The notes: a model not told the origin generated them from the sequence alone. Numbered from the stretch's first letter, positions 1-9,330 are shown. The stretch is 64,000 bases of DNA from Leptotrichia sp. HSP-342 (GCF_041199995.1 NZ_CP165646.1:1364001-1428000), one strand, 5' to 3'. Numbers and translations: made by a program.

Positions 1-630
1 GTTTAAATGAATATGAAGAAATCTTAAAAAAAATAGAGAAAGTAAAAACCATCTAAACTTTAGGGTACACTTTATGAACATATATACAGAGTTCTTGGCT
101 ACAGAAAAAATAATCCTAGAAGCAGACATTCAAAGAAAGCGAATGATAAAGTAATCGAGCAGTCTAAAAAAGTTGCAAGTCTTGTGCAGGAAACCAAAAC
201 AAAAAACCCAGATAGGACCATTAAGAATAATATTTGAAGATGAAGCGAGTTTTGGAAAAATCTAGGTACTTCTGATGCAGCAACAAGTTCAGATCCAGCA
301 TTTCCTGTCATTGTATAAGGACAGATATGCTTTAGTTATACCCAACTGCAATACAAATAACATTAGCGTTTTTCTGAATTAACTATCTAAATGCTCTAGT
401 AAAAATAGTCTGTAATGGAGATGGTGTAAATCAAAAGATTTAAAGACGCCCAGAAACATTATTAGCACATCTACCGCCACGCCCATTAAACAAATCTGAA
501 AACAAATAATACACAACAGGATATTCAAAATATTAAATATTGTAGTTGATAGACTATGTGACACTATAAATTCACTTACAGATAAACTGGTAAAAAGTAT
601 AACTCTTCGTCAATAGATTTATTCTGTTAG
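1..630 (+). pseudogene. Decayed IS630-family transposase remnant
   Basis: No intact frame remains, but pieces of an IS630/Tc1-type DDE transposase can be read on the plus strand across shifting frames. Around 205-275 the peptide NPDRTIK is followed, one frame over, by RIIFEDEASFGKI, the motif holding the first catalytic Asp. Near 275-300 a Y-F-stop-C remnant matches the family's YCWC. Near 330-375 LVIPNCNTNN and VFLN match the strand before the second Asp. Near 395-450 come WRWCKSKDLKTPRN and, near 540-600, a C-terminal fragment including INSLTDK. At least four stops or frameshifts interrupt it. The remnant may continue left of the window. The family call rests on motif recall. Terminal repeats were not identified. 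Confidence 0.72.
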
Positions 631-683
631 TTAAATGAAATTTCGTATGAAAAAAATTTTTATTCTTAAATTATCTACAAAAT

Positions 684-715
684 ATAAAAATAAGCTATCA
701 CTAGCCTATTTTTAT
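684..715 (-). terminator. Rho-independent terminator of the Na/Pi cotransporter gene
   Basis: An inverted repeat with arms 684-697 and 702-715 (13 of 14 pairs, 4-nt loop) lies just past the stop codon of the minus-strand gene. Its T-rich outer arm supplies the U tract. It may act in both directions. Confidence 0.7.
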
Positions 716-720
716 ATCCT

Positions 721-2373
721 CTAATTTGCTTTGTTTTCAATCATTTTCTCAACTAAGTTTCTCGCATGGTCTCCAATTCTTGTGAAATGTGATATGACAT
801 CGATGTAATAAAGTCCTGCTTTTATATCACATTCATGTTTGCTTACACGTTTTATATGTGCTTTTCTTACTTCCTTTTCTTTAGCATAAAGTTTATTATG
901 TAAATCAACTACTGCAAAAGCTTTTTCTGTATCATCATTTTTCAAGGCTTCTGCAGCTGTTTCTATAATTTCTTTTGATATAAAGAATAATTTTTGAACT
1001 TCTTCATGAGCCGTTTTAGTAAATACCAATTTTTTCTTAATTTCATATTGTACATCTCGTACAATTCCAATCGCATGATCTCCTATACGCTCTACATCAC
1101 GGCACATATCAAGATACATGCTGATTTCTTCTCCATCTTTTTCAGTTATATGTTCTTGGGATAATGAAGTTAGATATTTTGTAATTTCCTGATCAATATT
1201 ATTTATTGCCTCTTCTCTTTTCTCAACTTTTTCTGCTAATTTTTCATTTCGTTCATGAAAAAATTCAACTGCTCTTCCTAAACTTTTTAATGCTATCGAA
1301 ATCATTGAAAGCATTTCCTGCTTTACTTGCCCTAATGCAATCGAAGGTGTATAAATCAATGCTGAATCTAAATATTTTGGCTTATGTTCAACTTGATCTT
1401 CATCTTTTTCCCTAATCAACTTTACAACGATGTATTCCAAAACTCCAATGAATGGAAATAATAAAATTGTTGTCATAATATTAAATGATCCATGTGCAAA
1501 CGCTATTGTTACTTTTGGATTCAAATGAAAAAACTGAGCCATTTTTTCCACAAACATTGAAAATGGCGATAAGAAAATCATAAAAATAACTGTTCCTATA
1601 ACATTGAACATTGTGTGAGACAAAGCAAGTCTTTTTGCCGAAGTATTTGCTCCAATTACTGCAATTATCGCTGTTATAGTTGTTCCGATGTTATCTCCAA
1701 AAAGCACAGGCAATGCAGCTTTTAACGTTATAAGATTTTCCTGATACACATTTTGTAAAATACTGATTGTAGCACTTGAAGCCTGAACCAGCATTGTAAT
1801 CATTGTACCGATAAATACTCCTAAAACTGGACTATTGCTTAATTTTATTGTTAATTCTGTAAATGCTGGTAAATGTTTAAGCGGTTCCATTGCACTTGAC
1901 ATTAATGTCAATGCAAAAAATATTCCTCCAAAACCAAATAAAATTCTACCCAAATTATTTATGAAATTATGTTTTACAAAAAATAGACATGCTGCTCCTA
2001 AAAACAGTATTGGCAATGCATAATGCGTAATGTTAAATCCAATTATGAAAGTTGTAATTGTTGTACCGATATTTGCTCCCATAATGATTCCTATTGCCTG
2101 TCTTAAAGTTAAAAGTCCTGCTCCAACTAAACCTATAGTAATAACTGATGTTCCTGAACTCGACTGTATCAAAGCCGTTACAAAAATTCCAACTAGAACT
2201 CCCAAAAATGGTGAAGTTGTATATTTATCCAAGATATATCGAAGCCTATCTCCAGCTGCCATTTGCAGCCCGTCCCCCATATACTTTATACAAAATAGGA
2301 ATAACCCCAGTCCTCCCAGGAATCCAAATGCCATCTGCTGATAGTTAATTGCACTAACTGCTGCTCCGTTCAT
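721..2373 (-). CDS. Na/Pi cotransporter family protein with C-terminal PhoU-like domain
   Basis: Predicted sodium-dependent phosphate transporter of the NptA/YjbB type in the inner membrane. The N-terminal ~340 residues hold the two inverted PNaS repeats: the motif QSSSGTS with GANIGTT near residues 70-105, and QASSAT with GDNIGTT near 195-230, separated by hydrophobic helices. The C-terminal ~200 residues are helical and charged with two ERIGDHA/TRIGDHA motifs, the hallmark of PhoU-like domains, probably for regulation. At 550 aa it has the usual length for a transporter-PhoU fusion. I place the start at ATG 2373, not the TTG one codon before, because GAGAGG lies 9 nt ahead of that ATG. It stands alone, with a terminator after it. 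Substrate direction (uptake or export) cannot be read from sequence. Confidence 0.88.
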   Translation of the reverse strand: MNGAAVSAINYQQMAFGFLGGLGLFLFCIKYMGDGLQMAAGDRLRYILDKYTTSPFLGVLVGIFVTALIQSSSGTSVITIGLVGAGLLTLRQAIGIIMGANIGTTITTFIIGFNITHYALPILFLGAACLFFVKHNFINNLGRILFGFGGIFFALTLMSSAMEPLKHLPAFTELTIKLSNSPVLGVFIGTMITMLVQASSATISILQNVYQENLITLKAALPVLFGDNIGTTITAIIAVIGANTSAKRLALSHTMFNVIGTVIFMIFLSPFSMFVEKMAQFFHLNPKVTIAFAHGSFNIMTTILLFPFIGVLEYIVVKLIREKDEDQVEHKPKYLDSALIYTPSIALGQVKQEMLSMISIALKSLGRAVEFFHERNEKLAEKVEKREEAINNIDQEITKYLTSLSQEHITEKDGEEISMYLDMCRDVERIGDHAIGIVRDVQYEIKKKLVFTKTAHEEVQKLFFISKEIIETAAEALKNDDTEKAFAVVDLHNKLYAKEKEVRKAHIKRVSKHECDIKAGLYYIDVISHFTRIGDHARNLVEKMIENKAN

Positions 2374-2760
2374 CAAACCAATCCTCTCTTATTTTTTATT
2401 TTTTGATTGTGAATTCTTATTAAAGTTCAAATTTTAGATAAATTCTCCCTTCGCTATATTTATATCATATTTTCTTTAATTTTTCTATTATTTTTCCACA
2501 AAAAATTGTAATTTTTTTTATAAGAATGCTAATTATTTTTCAAGTTTTTTAAATTATTATCCGTCTATATATAAAATAATACAATATTATTAAAGCAGTA
2601 ATTATTTTCTCAATGGAATTTTGTATTCTTGAAAACAATAACTTAAAAAATATAATATTCAATTTGCTGAAAAATAATTTTTTCAAAGAAATAGTACAAA
2701 TAAAAAAAATACCCAAAATAATAATTCACGCTATTAAATCCGAGTATTTTATATTTTATA
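2374..2760. other. AT-rich intergenic region
   Basis: This 387-base gap holds the upstream region of the Na/Pi gene (RBS GAGAGG next to its start) and, at its far end, the terminator of the DUF421 gene at 2702-2750. I see no coding ORF or RNA motif in the middle part, which is nearly all A and T. Confidence 0.5.
2702..2750 (-). terminator. Probable terminator of the DUF421/DUF3290 operon
   Basis: Reading the minus strand, AAAATACTC (2750-2742) pairs with GGGTATTTT (2714-2706) with one G-U pair, followed by a T run. The loop is long (27 nt), so strength is uncertain. Confidence 0.5.
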
Positions 2761-3393
2761 TTATTTTTTCACAATAAAAAGCTTATCGTCATTACTGTAT
2801 TCCACCAGGAAAATATCATTGATATCTAAAACATTGTATTTTGCTAGTTCTTCCTTGAGCCATTCATCATTTTTTCCAATATGCTCTAGATTATCTTCCA
2901 TTATTTTACCTTCGGAAACTAATAAATTTGAATAATTTTCATCATTTTTTTGTATAACAATTAGCTGTCCGTTTGATTCCATGAAAGCATCTTCAATATC
3001 AGATATTTTAAAAATTCCTTTTGTTCTTAACTTTGTATAAAAATCAGGAATAGAAAGAGTTGCCTGAGCAAAATTTTCTGTTATCATTTTTCCACCTTTT
3101 ATTAAGTATACAATTTGTCCATCTATCATTTTTTTTACATTTTTGTTTGAATTTTTTAGAAAATCTATCGTTGTCATTAACAGTCCCCATATTAACAATA
3201 CTATTAAAAATTGAACTATTGTTATGCTAGGATTATAAATTACACCACCAATAATTCCCCCAAGAACATAGTTACCTATCTGATCTTCTGTTGAAGTTGG
3301 TGCTAGCTGGCTTCGTCCGTTTAAATTCATAAATACTACTAAAGCAATAAATCCGATTGTAAGTTTTATCGCCACAGGAATTATAAAATCCAA
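2761..3393 (-). CDS. DUF421 domain membrane protein (YetF-like)
   Basis: A 210-residue membrane protein of the DUF421/YetF family. It has about three hydrophobic segments in the first ~85 residues, including LNGRSQLAPTSTEDQIGNYVLGG in two pieces, which resembles the family's conserved region after the first helix. A soluble C-terminal domain follows, with the IDGQIVYLIKGGKM-type turn typical of the family. The biochemical role of the family is poorly known; members are sometimes linked to stress or spore functions in Bacillus, which says little here. The start is TTG at 3393, with a purine-rich GTGAGATGATG upstream. It lies 57 nt downstream of a DUF3290 gene, its usual partner, so the two are likely co-transcribed and may form a complex. 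Confidence 0.8.
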   Translation of the reverse strand: MDFIIPVAIKLTIGFIALVVFMNLNGRSQLAPTSTEDQIGNYVLGGIIGGVIYNPSITIVQFLIVLLIWGLLMTTIDFLKNSNKNVKKMIDGQIVYLIKGGKMITENFAQATLSIPDFYTKLRTKGIFKISDIEDAFMESNGQLIVIQKNDENYSNLLVSEGKIMEDNLEHIGKNDEWLKEELAKYNVLDINDIFLVEYSNDDKLFIVKK

Positions 3394-3450
3394 ATTACAT
3401 CATCTCACTTTCTTTACTATTTTTTGCTTTTTTAGAAATAAAAAATATCA

Positions 3451-3894
3451 CTATTTTTTAAATGTCTTAATCTCATCCACATAAGGTACTGTCATTTGTT
3501 CAACTAGAATATTGTTATCCACCCAATGAATCTGATAAAATTTATCTCTTATTTTATAAACCGTATGCTCTGTTATTTCAGGAGTATTTATAAAAATCTC
3601 ATCTTCTCTTACTTTAAATTTTTCAGCTAATTTTTTAATAACACTTGCCGAATTTTTATAAACTTTTTCCTGATTATTTCTAGCCCTATAATTTTCAAAA
3701 TGATATAAGCCAAACAGAAAAATAAACATTAATCCAAGCATGCTAAGCTGCTTATCTCTTAAAGAAATGCTTCCCTTAAACCATTTCCAAAATGCAAATA
3801 ATACAAATGCAATTACTAAAACAATCATAATAAGAAAAAATTTATCAGTTATAATTTTTTTGTTCTCTAAATAAATAAAATTGTAAAATTCCAT
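3451..3894 (-). CDS. DUF3290 family membrane protein
   Basis: A 147-residue protein with two hydrophobic helices in the first ~75 residues (about 20-38 and 50-65), followed by the motif YHFENYRARN and a soluble C-terminal part. This architecture and the adjacent DUF421 gene match the DUF3290 family of unknown function, in which the pair recurs in Firmicutes and fusobacteria. The ATG start is preceded by AAGGAAGGAG. It is the first gene of the two-gene unit. No catalytic residues are evident, and an accessory or assembly role for the DUF421 protein is only a guess from pairing. Confidence 0.72.
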   Translation of the reverse strand: MEFYNFIYLENKKIITDKFFLIMIVLVIAFVLFAFWKWFKGSISLRDKQLSMLGLMFIFLFGLYHFENYRARNNQEKVYKNSASVIKKLAEKFKVREDEIFINTPEITEHTVYKIRDKFYQIHWVDNNILVEQMTVPYVDEIKTFKK

Positions 3895-4202
3895 ATTTTG
3901 GTATTTTCTCCTTCCTTTTTATAGTTTAATTGCTTTAATAATATCATTTTTTTATCAATAAATAAAGAGTTTTATAAAAAAAATAATTTGAATTTCTAAA
4001 TATGTTTCTAAATTTTATTCTTAAAATTTTCAAATTAGTGATTTTTATTTAAAGTTTATCAAGAGGTAAATTTTAATAAATATCTTTTATAATTTATTTA
4101 CTTAAAATTACTCATTTCCGTAAATTCTGAACCTATAATCAAAATATAAAAAATTATTAATTTTGTACACTTTAGAATTTGGTTTTTATTTTAAAAAATA
4201 AA

Positions 4203-4231
4203 TTGGAAAAAAATAGCAAATTTGCTATAAT
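4203..4231 (+). promoter_or_regulatory. Sigma70-type promoter for the U32 gene
   Basis: TTGGAA (4203-4208), a 17-nt spacer and TATAAT (4226-4231) preceded by TG at the extended -10 position. This near-consensus promoter lies inside the upstream part of the longest open frame (TTG at 4179). It therefore argues that translation starts downstream, at TTG 4275 or ATG 4311. Confidence 0.72.
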
Positions 4232-4274
4232 ATTAAGAGATAAAATTTTTAGAAAAAATGGAGAGAAAATTAAA

Positions 4275-6569
4275 TTGGAAGAAGTAATAGATTTTGATAA
4301 AAAAAGAAAAATGAATATTTTAGCACCAGCTGGAAATTATGAAAAACTGGTTGCTGCTGTAAAAGCTGGAGCTAATGAAGTATTTTTTGGTCTAAAAGGA
4401 TTTGGAGCAAGAAGAAATAACGAAAATCTAGCTATACAAGAAGTGCTTAACGGAATTGACTATGCTCATTCACGTGGAGTAAAGACCCTTATGACTTTGA
4501 ATACAATTTTAAAGGATAGCGAAATTAACAGCATGTATAACAATATTAAAAGAGTCTATGAACACGGAATTGATGGGTTCATTGTACAAGATTTGGGATT
4601 TGTTAAGTTTTTGAAGGAAAATTTTCCAAATTTAAAAATTCATGGAAGTACGCAGATGACTGTGGCAAATCATGTAGAAGCCAATAAATTAAAAGAGCTA
4701 GGACTTACTCGTGTCTGTCTTGCAAGAGAACTTTCATTCGAAGAAATAAAAAGTATCCGTGAAAAGACTGATATTGAGCTGGAAATCTTTGTTTCAGGTT
4801 CACTTTGTATTTCTTATTCTGGAAATTGCTACATAAGCAGCTTTATTGGAGGAAGAAGTGGAAACCGTGGACTTTGTGCCTATTCCTGCCGTAAAAAGTT
4901 TACAGATGAAAATGGAGAAAGTGCTTATTTTTTAAGCCCAAATGATCAGTTATTGCAAGAAAAAGAAATCAATATGTTAAAAAATATTGGAATTGATGCG
5001 ATAAAAGTTGAAGGGCGAAAAAAATCGAGTGAGTATGTTTTCGAGACTGTCAGCTACTATGACAATATTTTAAAAGGCACTCCACGTCCGACGGAAAGTT
5101 ATAAATTGTTTAACCGTGGATATTCAAAAGGATATTTTTATTTGGATAACAAACTTATGAACTTTAAATATTCTTCAAATTTTGGATATTTTCTTGGAGC
5201 AAGAATTGGTGAATCAAATAACTTTAAAATCGATGATGAATTAATTTTAGGAGATGGTATTCAATTTGTAGATGAGACTTTTGAGCAGATTGGCGGAGAA
5301 TATGTAAATAAAATTCGGATTATTGAAGCTGGAAAAAGTGAAAATTCTGAACAGAAAAATAAAAAGCAAAATAGCCACAATGAGAAAGAAAAAGTCCAAA
5401 AAGCCAATAGATTTGATATTGTTTCAATCGGAAAATTACCAAAAGGAACAAAATATATTTACAAAAATTATTCTAAAGAAATTAACGACAGAATTATCCA
5501 TAATATAAAAGTTTCCAAAAGATATGCCGCTATTAATGCGACATTACTTGCAAAAAAAGGTCAAGAAATTGAACTTACGCTGGAAATTGAAAATTTGAAA
5601 AACGAGATAATTTCTGTAACAAAGAAAGGAAATCTTATTGAACAAGATGCCAAAAAATTGATTACGAAAGAACAAATCGCAGAGAAAATTGGCGAACTTG
5701 GAGATACGACTTTTGAACTTGGTAAAATTCAGATTGATTATGATGGAACTTCGTTCATTCCTTTTAGTGAACTAAAAAACCTCAAAAGAGAATGTGTTTC
5801 AGAACTTTTGGAAAAATTGCTTGACTCTTACAAAAGAACTGCTATTGAGCGAAAAAAATATAATTTTGAACCGATTAATCTGGAAAATGAAAAATCTAAA
5901 GATAATAAAAAACCTGTTATTTCAGCACTTGTTACAAATGATAAGCAGGAAAACGCCTGCCGTGAAATGGGAATAACAAAAATTTACCGAAAACAGTTTG
6001 ATGTTGCAAAGGAAAAGAATTTGTCAAAAACAGATAAGATAAAAACAGGTACAAACCTAGTTTCCAATCTTTATCAGGCAATTATGGGAGAAAAAACTGG
6101 AATAAAAGGACAAACGCTGGACTGGAACTTAAATGTTTTCAATAATCATACAATCGAGATGTTTTCTACTTTCAATAATCTTGAAACAGTATTTTTATCG
6201 CCAGAATTAAGTTATCGACAATTAAAAAACATAAAATCTGACAAACTGAAAAAAGGGCTTGTGATTTACGGTTACCTAAAAGGAATGTATATCGAACATA
6301 AAATTTTTGATAAGGAATACAAGGAGCTGGAAGGCGAATTTTATGACAAGTACAAAATTGTAAAAAATGAACTTGATAATATTGAACTCTATCTAGACAA
6401 GCCAATGAATCTGATACCAAGGCTGGATGATATTTATGAACTGAATTTAGATGAATTGAGACTAGATTTCACATTTGAAACAGCAACGGAAGTGAAAAAA
6501 ATTATTAAAAGCATTGATACAAAAAGTGGCAAATATACTCCTTATGCCTTTGAGCAGGGAGTCTTATAA
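4275..6569 (+). CDS. U32 family protein (RlhA/TrhP-like, formerly peptidase U32)
   Basis: The N-terminal ~330 residues are a U32 domain. They begin MNILAPAGNYEKLVAAVKAG and contain the family signature EIFVSGSLCISYSGNCYIS with clustered cysteines in the following GNRGLCAYSCR. U32 proteins such as RlhA and TrhP carry out hydroxylation of 23S rRNA or tRNA wobble uridine; older literature calls them collagenases. The long C-terminal extension (total 764 aa) resembles the DUF3656-containing long form, closer to RlhA than to the TrhP pair, though this is inference. I chose TTG 4275 because GGAGAG (4260-4265) sits 9 nt ahead and a strong promoter lies at 4203-4231. ATG 4311 is the alternative. The longer frame from TTG 4179 starts upstream of that promoter. 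A charged low-complexity stretch near residue 360 is probably a linker. Confidence 0.85.
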   Translation: MEEVIDFDKKRKMNILAPAGNYEKLVAAVKAGANEVFFGLKGFGARRNNENLAIQEVLNGIDYAHSRGVKTLMTLNTILKDSEINSMYNNIKRVYEHGIDGFIVQDLGFVKFLKENFPNLKIHGSTQMTVANHVEANKLKELGLTRVCLARELSFEEIKSIREKTDIELEIFVSGSLCISYSGNCYISSFIGGRSGNRGLCAYSCRKKFTDENGESAYFLSPNDQLLQEKEINMLKNIGIDAIKVEGRKKSSEYVFETVSYYDNILKGTPRPTESYKLFNRGYSKGYFYLDNKLMNFKYSSNFGYFLGARIGESNNFKIDDELILGDGIQFVDETFEQIGGEYVNKIRIIEAGKSENSEQKNKKQNSHNEKEKVQKANRFDIVSIGKLPKGTKYIYKNYSKEINDRIIHNIKVSKRYAAINATLLAKKGQEIELTLEIENLKNEIISVTKKGNLIEQDAKKLITKEQIAEKIGELGDTTFELGKIQIDYDGTSFIPFSELKNLKRECVSELLEKLLDSYKRTAIERKKYNFEPINLENEKSKDNKKPVISALVTNDKQENACREMGITKIYRKQFDVAKEKNLSKTDKIKTGTNLVSNLYQAIMGEKTGIKGQTLDWNLNVFNNHTIEMFSTFNNLETVFLSPELSYRQLKNIKSDKLKKGLVIYGYLKGMYIEHKIFDKEYKELEGEFYDKYKIVKNELDNIELYLDKPMNLIPRLDDIYELNLDELRLDFTFETATEVKKIIKSIDTKSGKYTPYAFEQGVL

Positions 6570-6620
6570 AAAAATTTAAAATTTAGTTTTACTATGTTAT
6601 TATAACTATAAGGAGGAAAC

Positions 6621-7706
6621 TTGGATACAAAAAATCAGAAGTATCTGGAAAAATTGTATTTACTTTTAGGTGCTTCAATTTTTATACATTATGCTTTAGT
6701 TATCTTATTTAGCATTCTAATATTAATAAATATATTTATAACTGGAGAATATAAAAAAATATTTAAGGACAAGTCACTCATTACCGTGGGAATTGTTTTG
6801 GGATTTTCACTTATAACTTCCGCCTTTTATAAAAATATTTTAGGTCTAATGGCAATTCCCATATTTTTATGTATTGTAGTTGGGCGTTATTATACATTAA
6901 TTGTTGATGTGGAATTCAAAAAAAATAATTTGGAATGGATGGCAAAATTTTCGGGAATTTCACTTTTAGTGGGAATGGGAGAATTTTTATTCACACATAA
7001 CAGAATCGGATATTTTGCATACTTTAATCCAAATTATTTAGGAAGTATTATGATGATGTCGGCAATCATAAATTTATATTTTACTTTTGAAAAAAAATCA
7101 AAAATTAATTTTGCTGTATTTTTAATGAATATTCTGACAATACTGCTTACTGGTTCAAGATCTTCGTTAATTGCAGTCGTTTTAGGAATATTTACATTAT
7201 TTTTCTACTTTTTACGAAGAAGATATTTTGCTGGATGTATTTTAATTCTTTTATCGTATATTTTGGGAGTAGTTTCAGGCGTTTTCCCATTCTTGCGTGA
7301 AAGTACATTAATAGAATATTTCTGGCTAAGAGTCGAAATTATTGATATGGCATTTAGAATTTTTAAAAAAACCAATATCCTATATGGACACGGAAACTTT
7401 TTTTACTACAAATTTACCAATTATGTGTATCCACATTCACATAATGCACTTGTAGAACTGCTTTTAAGTTACGGACTAATTGGAACAATAGCATTATTTG
7501 CTGTATTTTTACGCTACTTATATGATATTTTGAGAAATGACAGAAATAATGTGTTAAAAATTGCTCTGATTGCTGGAATTGTAGTACATAATTTTACCGA
7601 TTTTGCAATTTTTTGGGTACAAACTGTACTGCTATTTATTATGGCTTTAGCTTATAAGGAGCAAAATGAACAGATACGTGGCTACAGGCAGAAACGAAAC
7701 AAATAA
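6621..7706 (+). CDS. O-antigen ligase/polymerase-like membrane protein
   Basis: A 361-residue polytopic protein with about ten hydrophobic segments. It carries the LTGSRSSLIA motif near residues 175-185 and a periplasmic loop with YVYPHSHNALVELLLSYGL near 270-290. The SR and the HxHN-type residues in these positions are features of the WaaL/Wzy O-antigen ligase family. Such proteins join or polymerise undecaprenyl-linked glycans at the outer face of the inner membrane. The start codon is TTG with AAGGAGG 4-5 nt ahead. It stands 51 nt after the U32 gene and 21 nt before the RNA methyltransferase gene, with no other glycan genes nearby, so the actual substrate is unknown. Confidence 0.75.
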   Translation: MDTKNQKYLEKLYLLLGASIFIHYALVILFSILILINIFITGEYKKIFKDKSLITVGIVLGFSLITSAFYKNILGLMAIPIFLCIVVGRYYTLIVDVEFKKNNLEWMAKFSGISLLVGMGEFLFTHNRIGYFAYFNPNYLGSIMMMSAIINLYFTFEKKSKINFAVFLMNILTILLTGSRSSLIAVVLGIFTLFFYFLRRRYFAGCILILLSYILGVVSGVFPFLRESTLIEYFWLRVEIIDMAFRIFKKTNILYGHGNFFYYKFTNYVYPHSHNALVELLLSYGLIGTIALFAVFLRYLYDILRNDRNNVLKIALIAGIVVHNFTDFAIFWVQTVLLFIMALAYKEQNEQIRGYRQKRNK

Positions 7707-7727
7707 AAAACTGAAAGGAATATCAAA

Positions 7728-8291
7728 ATGAGAGATAACATATATGTGGGGCTTGTCCACTACCCTGTTTACAACAGAAATAACGATGTTGTGGCAACTT
7801 CTGTCACAAACTTTGATATACACGATATTTCTAGAACTTGCAGAACTTACGATATAAAAAAATATTTCATTATAACTCCAGTTGATGCCCAGAAAGAACT
7901 GACTGGCAGAATTATCGGATACTGGACTGAAGGAAATGGGATAGAATTTAACAAAAATAGAAACGAAGCCTTTGAAAATACAGAACTTGAAGATTCTGTC
8001 CAAAGTGCTATAGAAACAATTGAAAAAATTGAAAGAAAAAAACCAAAAATTATTACAACTTCAGCAAAAATTTTCCCAAATACTGTTGGATATGCTGATT
8101 TAGGCAAAGAAATCATCGAAGACGATACTCCGTATTTAATTTTATTTGGAACAGGATGGGGCCTTACAAATGAAATTATGGATTTATCCTATAAAATTCT
8201 AGAGCCAATCCGTGGGAATACCAGATATAATCATTTGTGTGTCAGAAGTGCTGTTTCAATAATTTTAGACAGATTACTGGGAGAAAACTAA
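7728..8291 (+). CDS. TrmD-associated SAM-dependent RNA methyltransferase family protein
   Basis: A 187-residue protein matching the small SPOUT-like family often found beside trmD (Pfam Methyltrn_RNA_4, also annotated as tRNA guanine-N1-methyltransferase C-terminal-like). Visible features are the N-terminal VGLVHYPVYNRNN, the middle TSVTNFDIHDISRTCRTYDI and the C-terminal LFGTGWGLTNEI, which should form the SAM-binding knot. The C-terminal RGNTRYNHLCVRSAVSIILD is also typical. Its RNA target is not known to me. Here it lies in a run with dhaM, rimM and trmD, separated by 42 nt from dhaM, consistent with a role in RNA modification. Confidence 0.82.
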   Translation: MRDNIYVGLVHYPVYNRNNDVVATSVTNFDIHDISRTCRTYDIKKYFIITPVDAQKELTGRIIGYWTEGNGIEFNKNRNEAFENTELEDSVQSAIETIEKIERKKPKIITTSAKIFPNTVGYADLGKEIIEDDTPYLILFGTGWGLTNEIMDLSYKILEPIRGNTRYNHLCVRSAVSIILDRLLGEN

Positions 8292-8333
8292 AAATAAAAA
8301 TACAACCATAATATGAAAGGACATAAATAAAAA

Positions 8334-8753
8334 ATGAAAGAAAATAATCATAACTTAGTAGGAATCGTGGTAGTTAGCCACAGTAACACGCTTGCACAGG
8401 AAATTATTAATTTTGTAAAAGTATTTAAGCAGGAAGACTTTGCATTAGAAAATGGTGGAAATGCAAGCAGAGAAGTTTACGGAACAAATGTCGAAAATGT
8501 TAAGGAAGCAATAATCCGTGCTGATAGCGGTGCTGGAGTGCTTGTTTTCGTAGATATGGGAAGTTCTGTATTTAATGCAGCTAAGGCAATAAAAGAGCTG
8601 GAAGGGCAAGTTGAAGCAAAAATTGCAGATGCCCCATTAGTTGAAGGAATAATTTCAGCAGTTGCAGCTAACTTTGATGGAATTAGCTTAGCTGACTTAA
8701 AAACAATTGCTGAGGATAGCAGAAAATTCACAAAATTAAAAAAAGAAATTTAA
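8334..8753 (+). CDS. dhaM: DhaM-like PTS phosphotransfer subunit of dihydroxyacetone kinase
   Basis: A 139-residue EIIA-mannose-like domain of the DhaM type. It begins with IVVVSHS, where His16 would be the phosphoryl acceptor. It then shows ADSGAGVLVFVDMGSSVFNA and a conserved DAPLVEGIISAVAA near residue 100, both characteristic of DhaM. In known systems DhaM receives phosphate from HPr and rephosphorylates ADP bound to DhaL, which with DhaK phosphorylates dihydroxyacetone. No dhaK or dhaL is in this window; the gene instead sits between two RNA-modification genes, 42 nt after one and 34 nt before rimM. It may serve a dhaKL elsewhere or have a different PTS role. A mannose-type EIIA cannot be fully excluded, but the VDMGS and APLVEG motifs favour DhaM. 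Confidence 0.78.
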   Translation: MKENNHNLVGIVVVSHSNTLAQEIINFVKVFKQEDFALENGGNASREVYGTNVENVKEAIIRADSGAGVLVFVDMGSSVFNAAKAIKELEGQVEAKIADAPLVEGIISAVAANFDGISLADLKTIAEDSRKFTKLKKEI

Positions 8754-8787
8754 AAAAATTCAAGAAAGAGAGAAGCAATAACAAATA

Positions 8788-9297
8788 ATGGAAAACTTAG
8801 TAAATATAGGAACAATTGTCGGAACACATCATTTGCGTGGCAGCGTTAAAATTACCTCAATTTTTGAAAATATTGAACTTATCGAAAATGAGCGTGTTCT
8901 TCTTGAAAAAAACGACAAAAAGAAATTACTTGTCGTAAAAAACGTAAAAAGGCTAAATGACAAAAAAGCAATTTTAGACTTTGAAGGAATTGAAAACATT
9001 GATGCCGCAAAAGAGCTGAATGGCTATAAGGTCAAAATACGCCGTGATTTGCTCCCTGAAAGAAATGAAGATGATTTTTATGTAAAAGATTTATTTGGAA
9101 TAGAAGTATTTTCTGAAAATGAAAAAATTGGAGAAATTATTGATGTAATGGAAACTGCAGCACACAACATCTTAATTATAGAAGATATTAATACAAAAAA
9201 AGAAATTATGGTTCCATTAATTGATGAATTTGTAACAAAAATAGACTTTCCAAATAACAGAATCGAAGTAAGCCTGATTGACGGAATGAGAGAATAG
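8788..9297 (+). CDS. rimM: Ribosome maturation factor RimM
   Basis: RimM (169 aa) binds ribosomal protein S19 and assists assembly of the 30S head. The N-terminal half contains IGTIVGTHHLRGSVKI, the usual RimM opening with GxHGLRGxVK-like residues. The C-terminal PRC-barrel half has FYVKDLFGIEVF and ETAAHNILIIE, followed by MVPLIDEFVTKID close to the end. The length is typical. It is followed by trmD after 33 nt, the conserved rimM-trmD order, although rpsP and rplS, the other usual members, are not adjacent. The preceding gene is dhaM. Confidence 0.93.
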   Translation: MENLVNIGTIVGTHHLRGSVKITSIFENIELIENERVLLEKNDKKKLLVVKNVKRLNDKKAILDFEGIENIDAAKELNGYKVKIRRDLLPERNEDDFYVKDLFGIEVFSENEKIGEIIDVMETAAHNILIIEDINTKKEIMVPLIDEFVTKIDFPNNRIEVSLIDGMRE

Positions 9298-9330
9298 ATA
9301 TAATTTGAAAATAAACAAGAGGTAAAATTA

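Noticed and set aside
2030..2341. Plus-strand ORF opposite the Na/Pi transporter gene
   Set aside because: Antisense shadow of a well-conserved gene; no RBS or family.
4179..4274. N-terminal extension of the U32 protein from TTG 4179
   Set aside because: A strong promoter (4203-4231) lies inside it, and the residues do not resemble U32 proteins.
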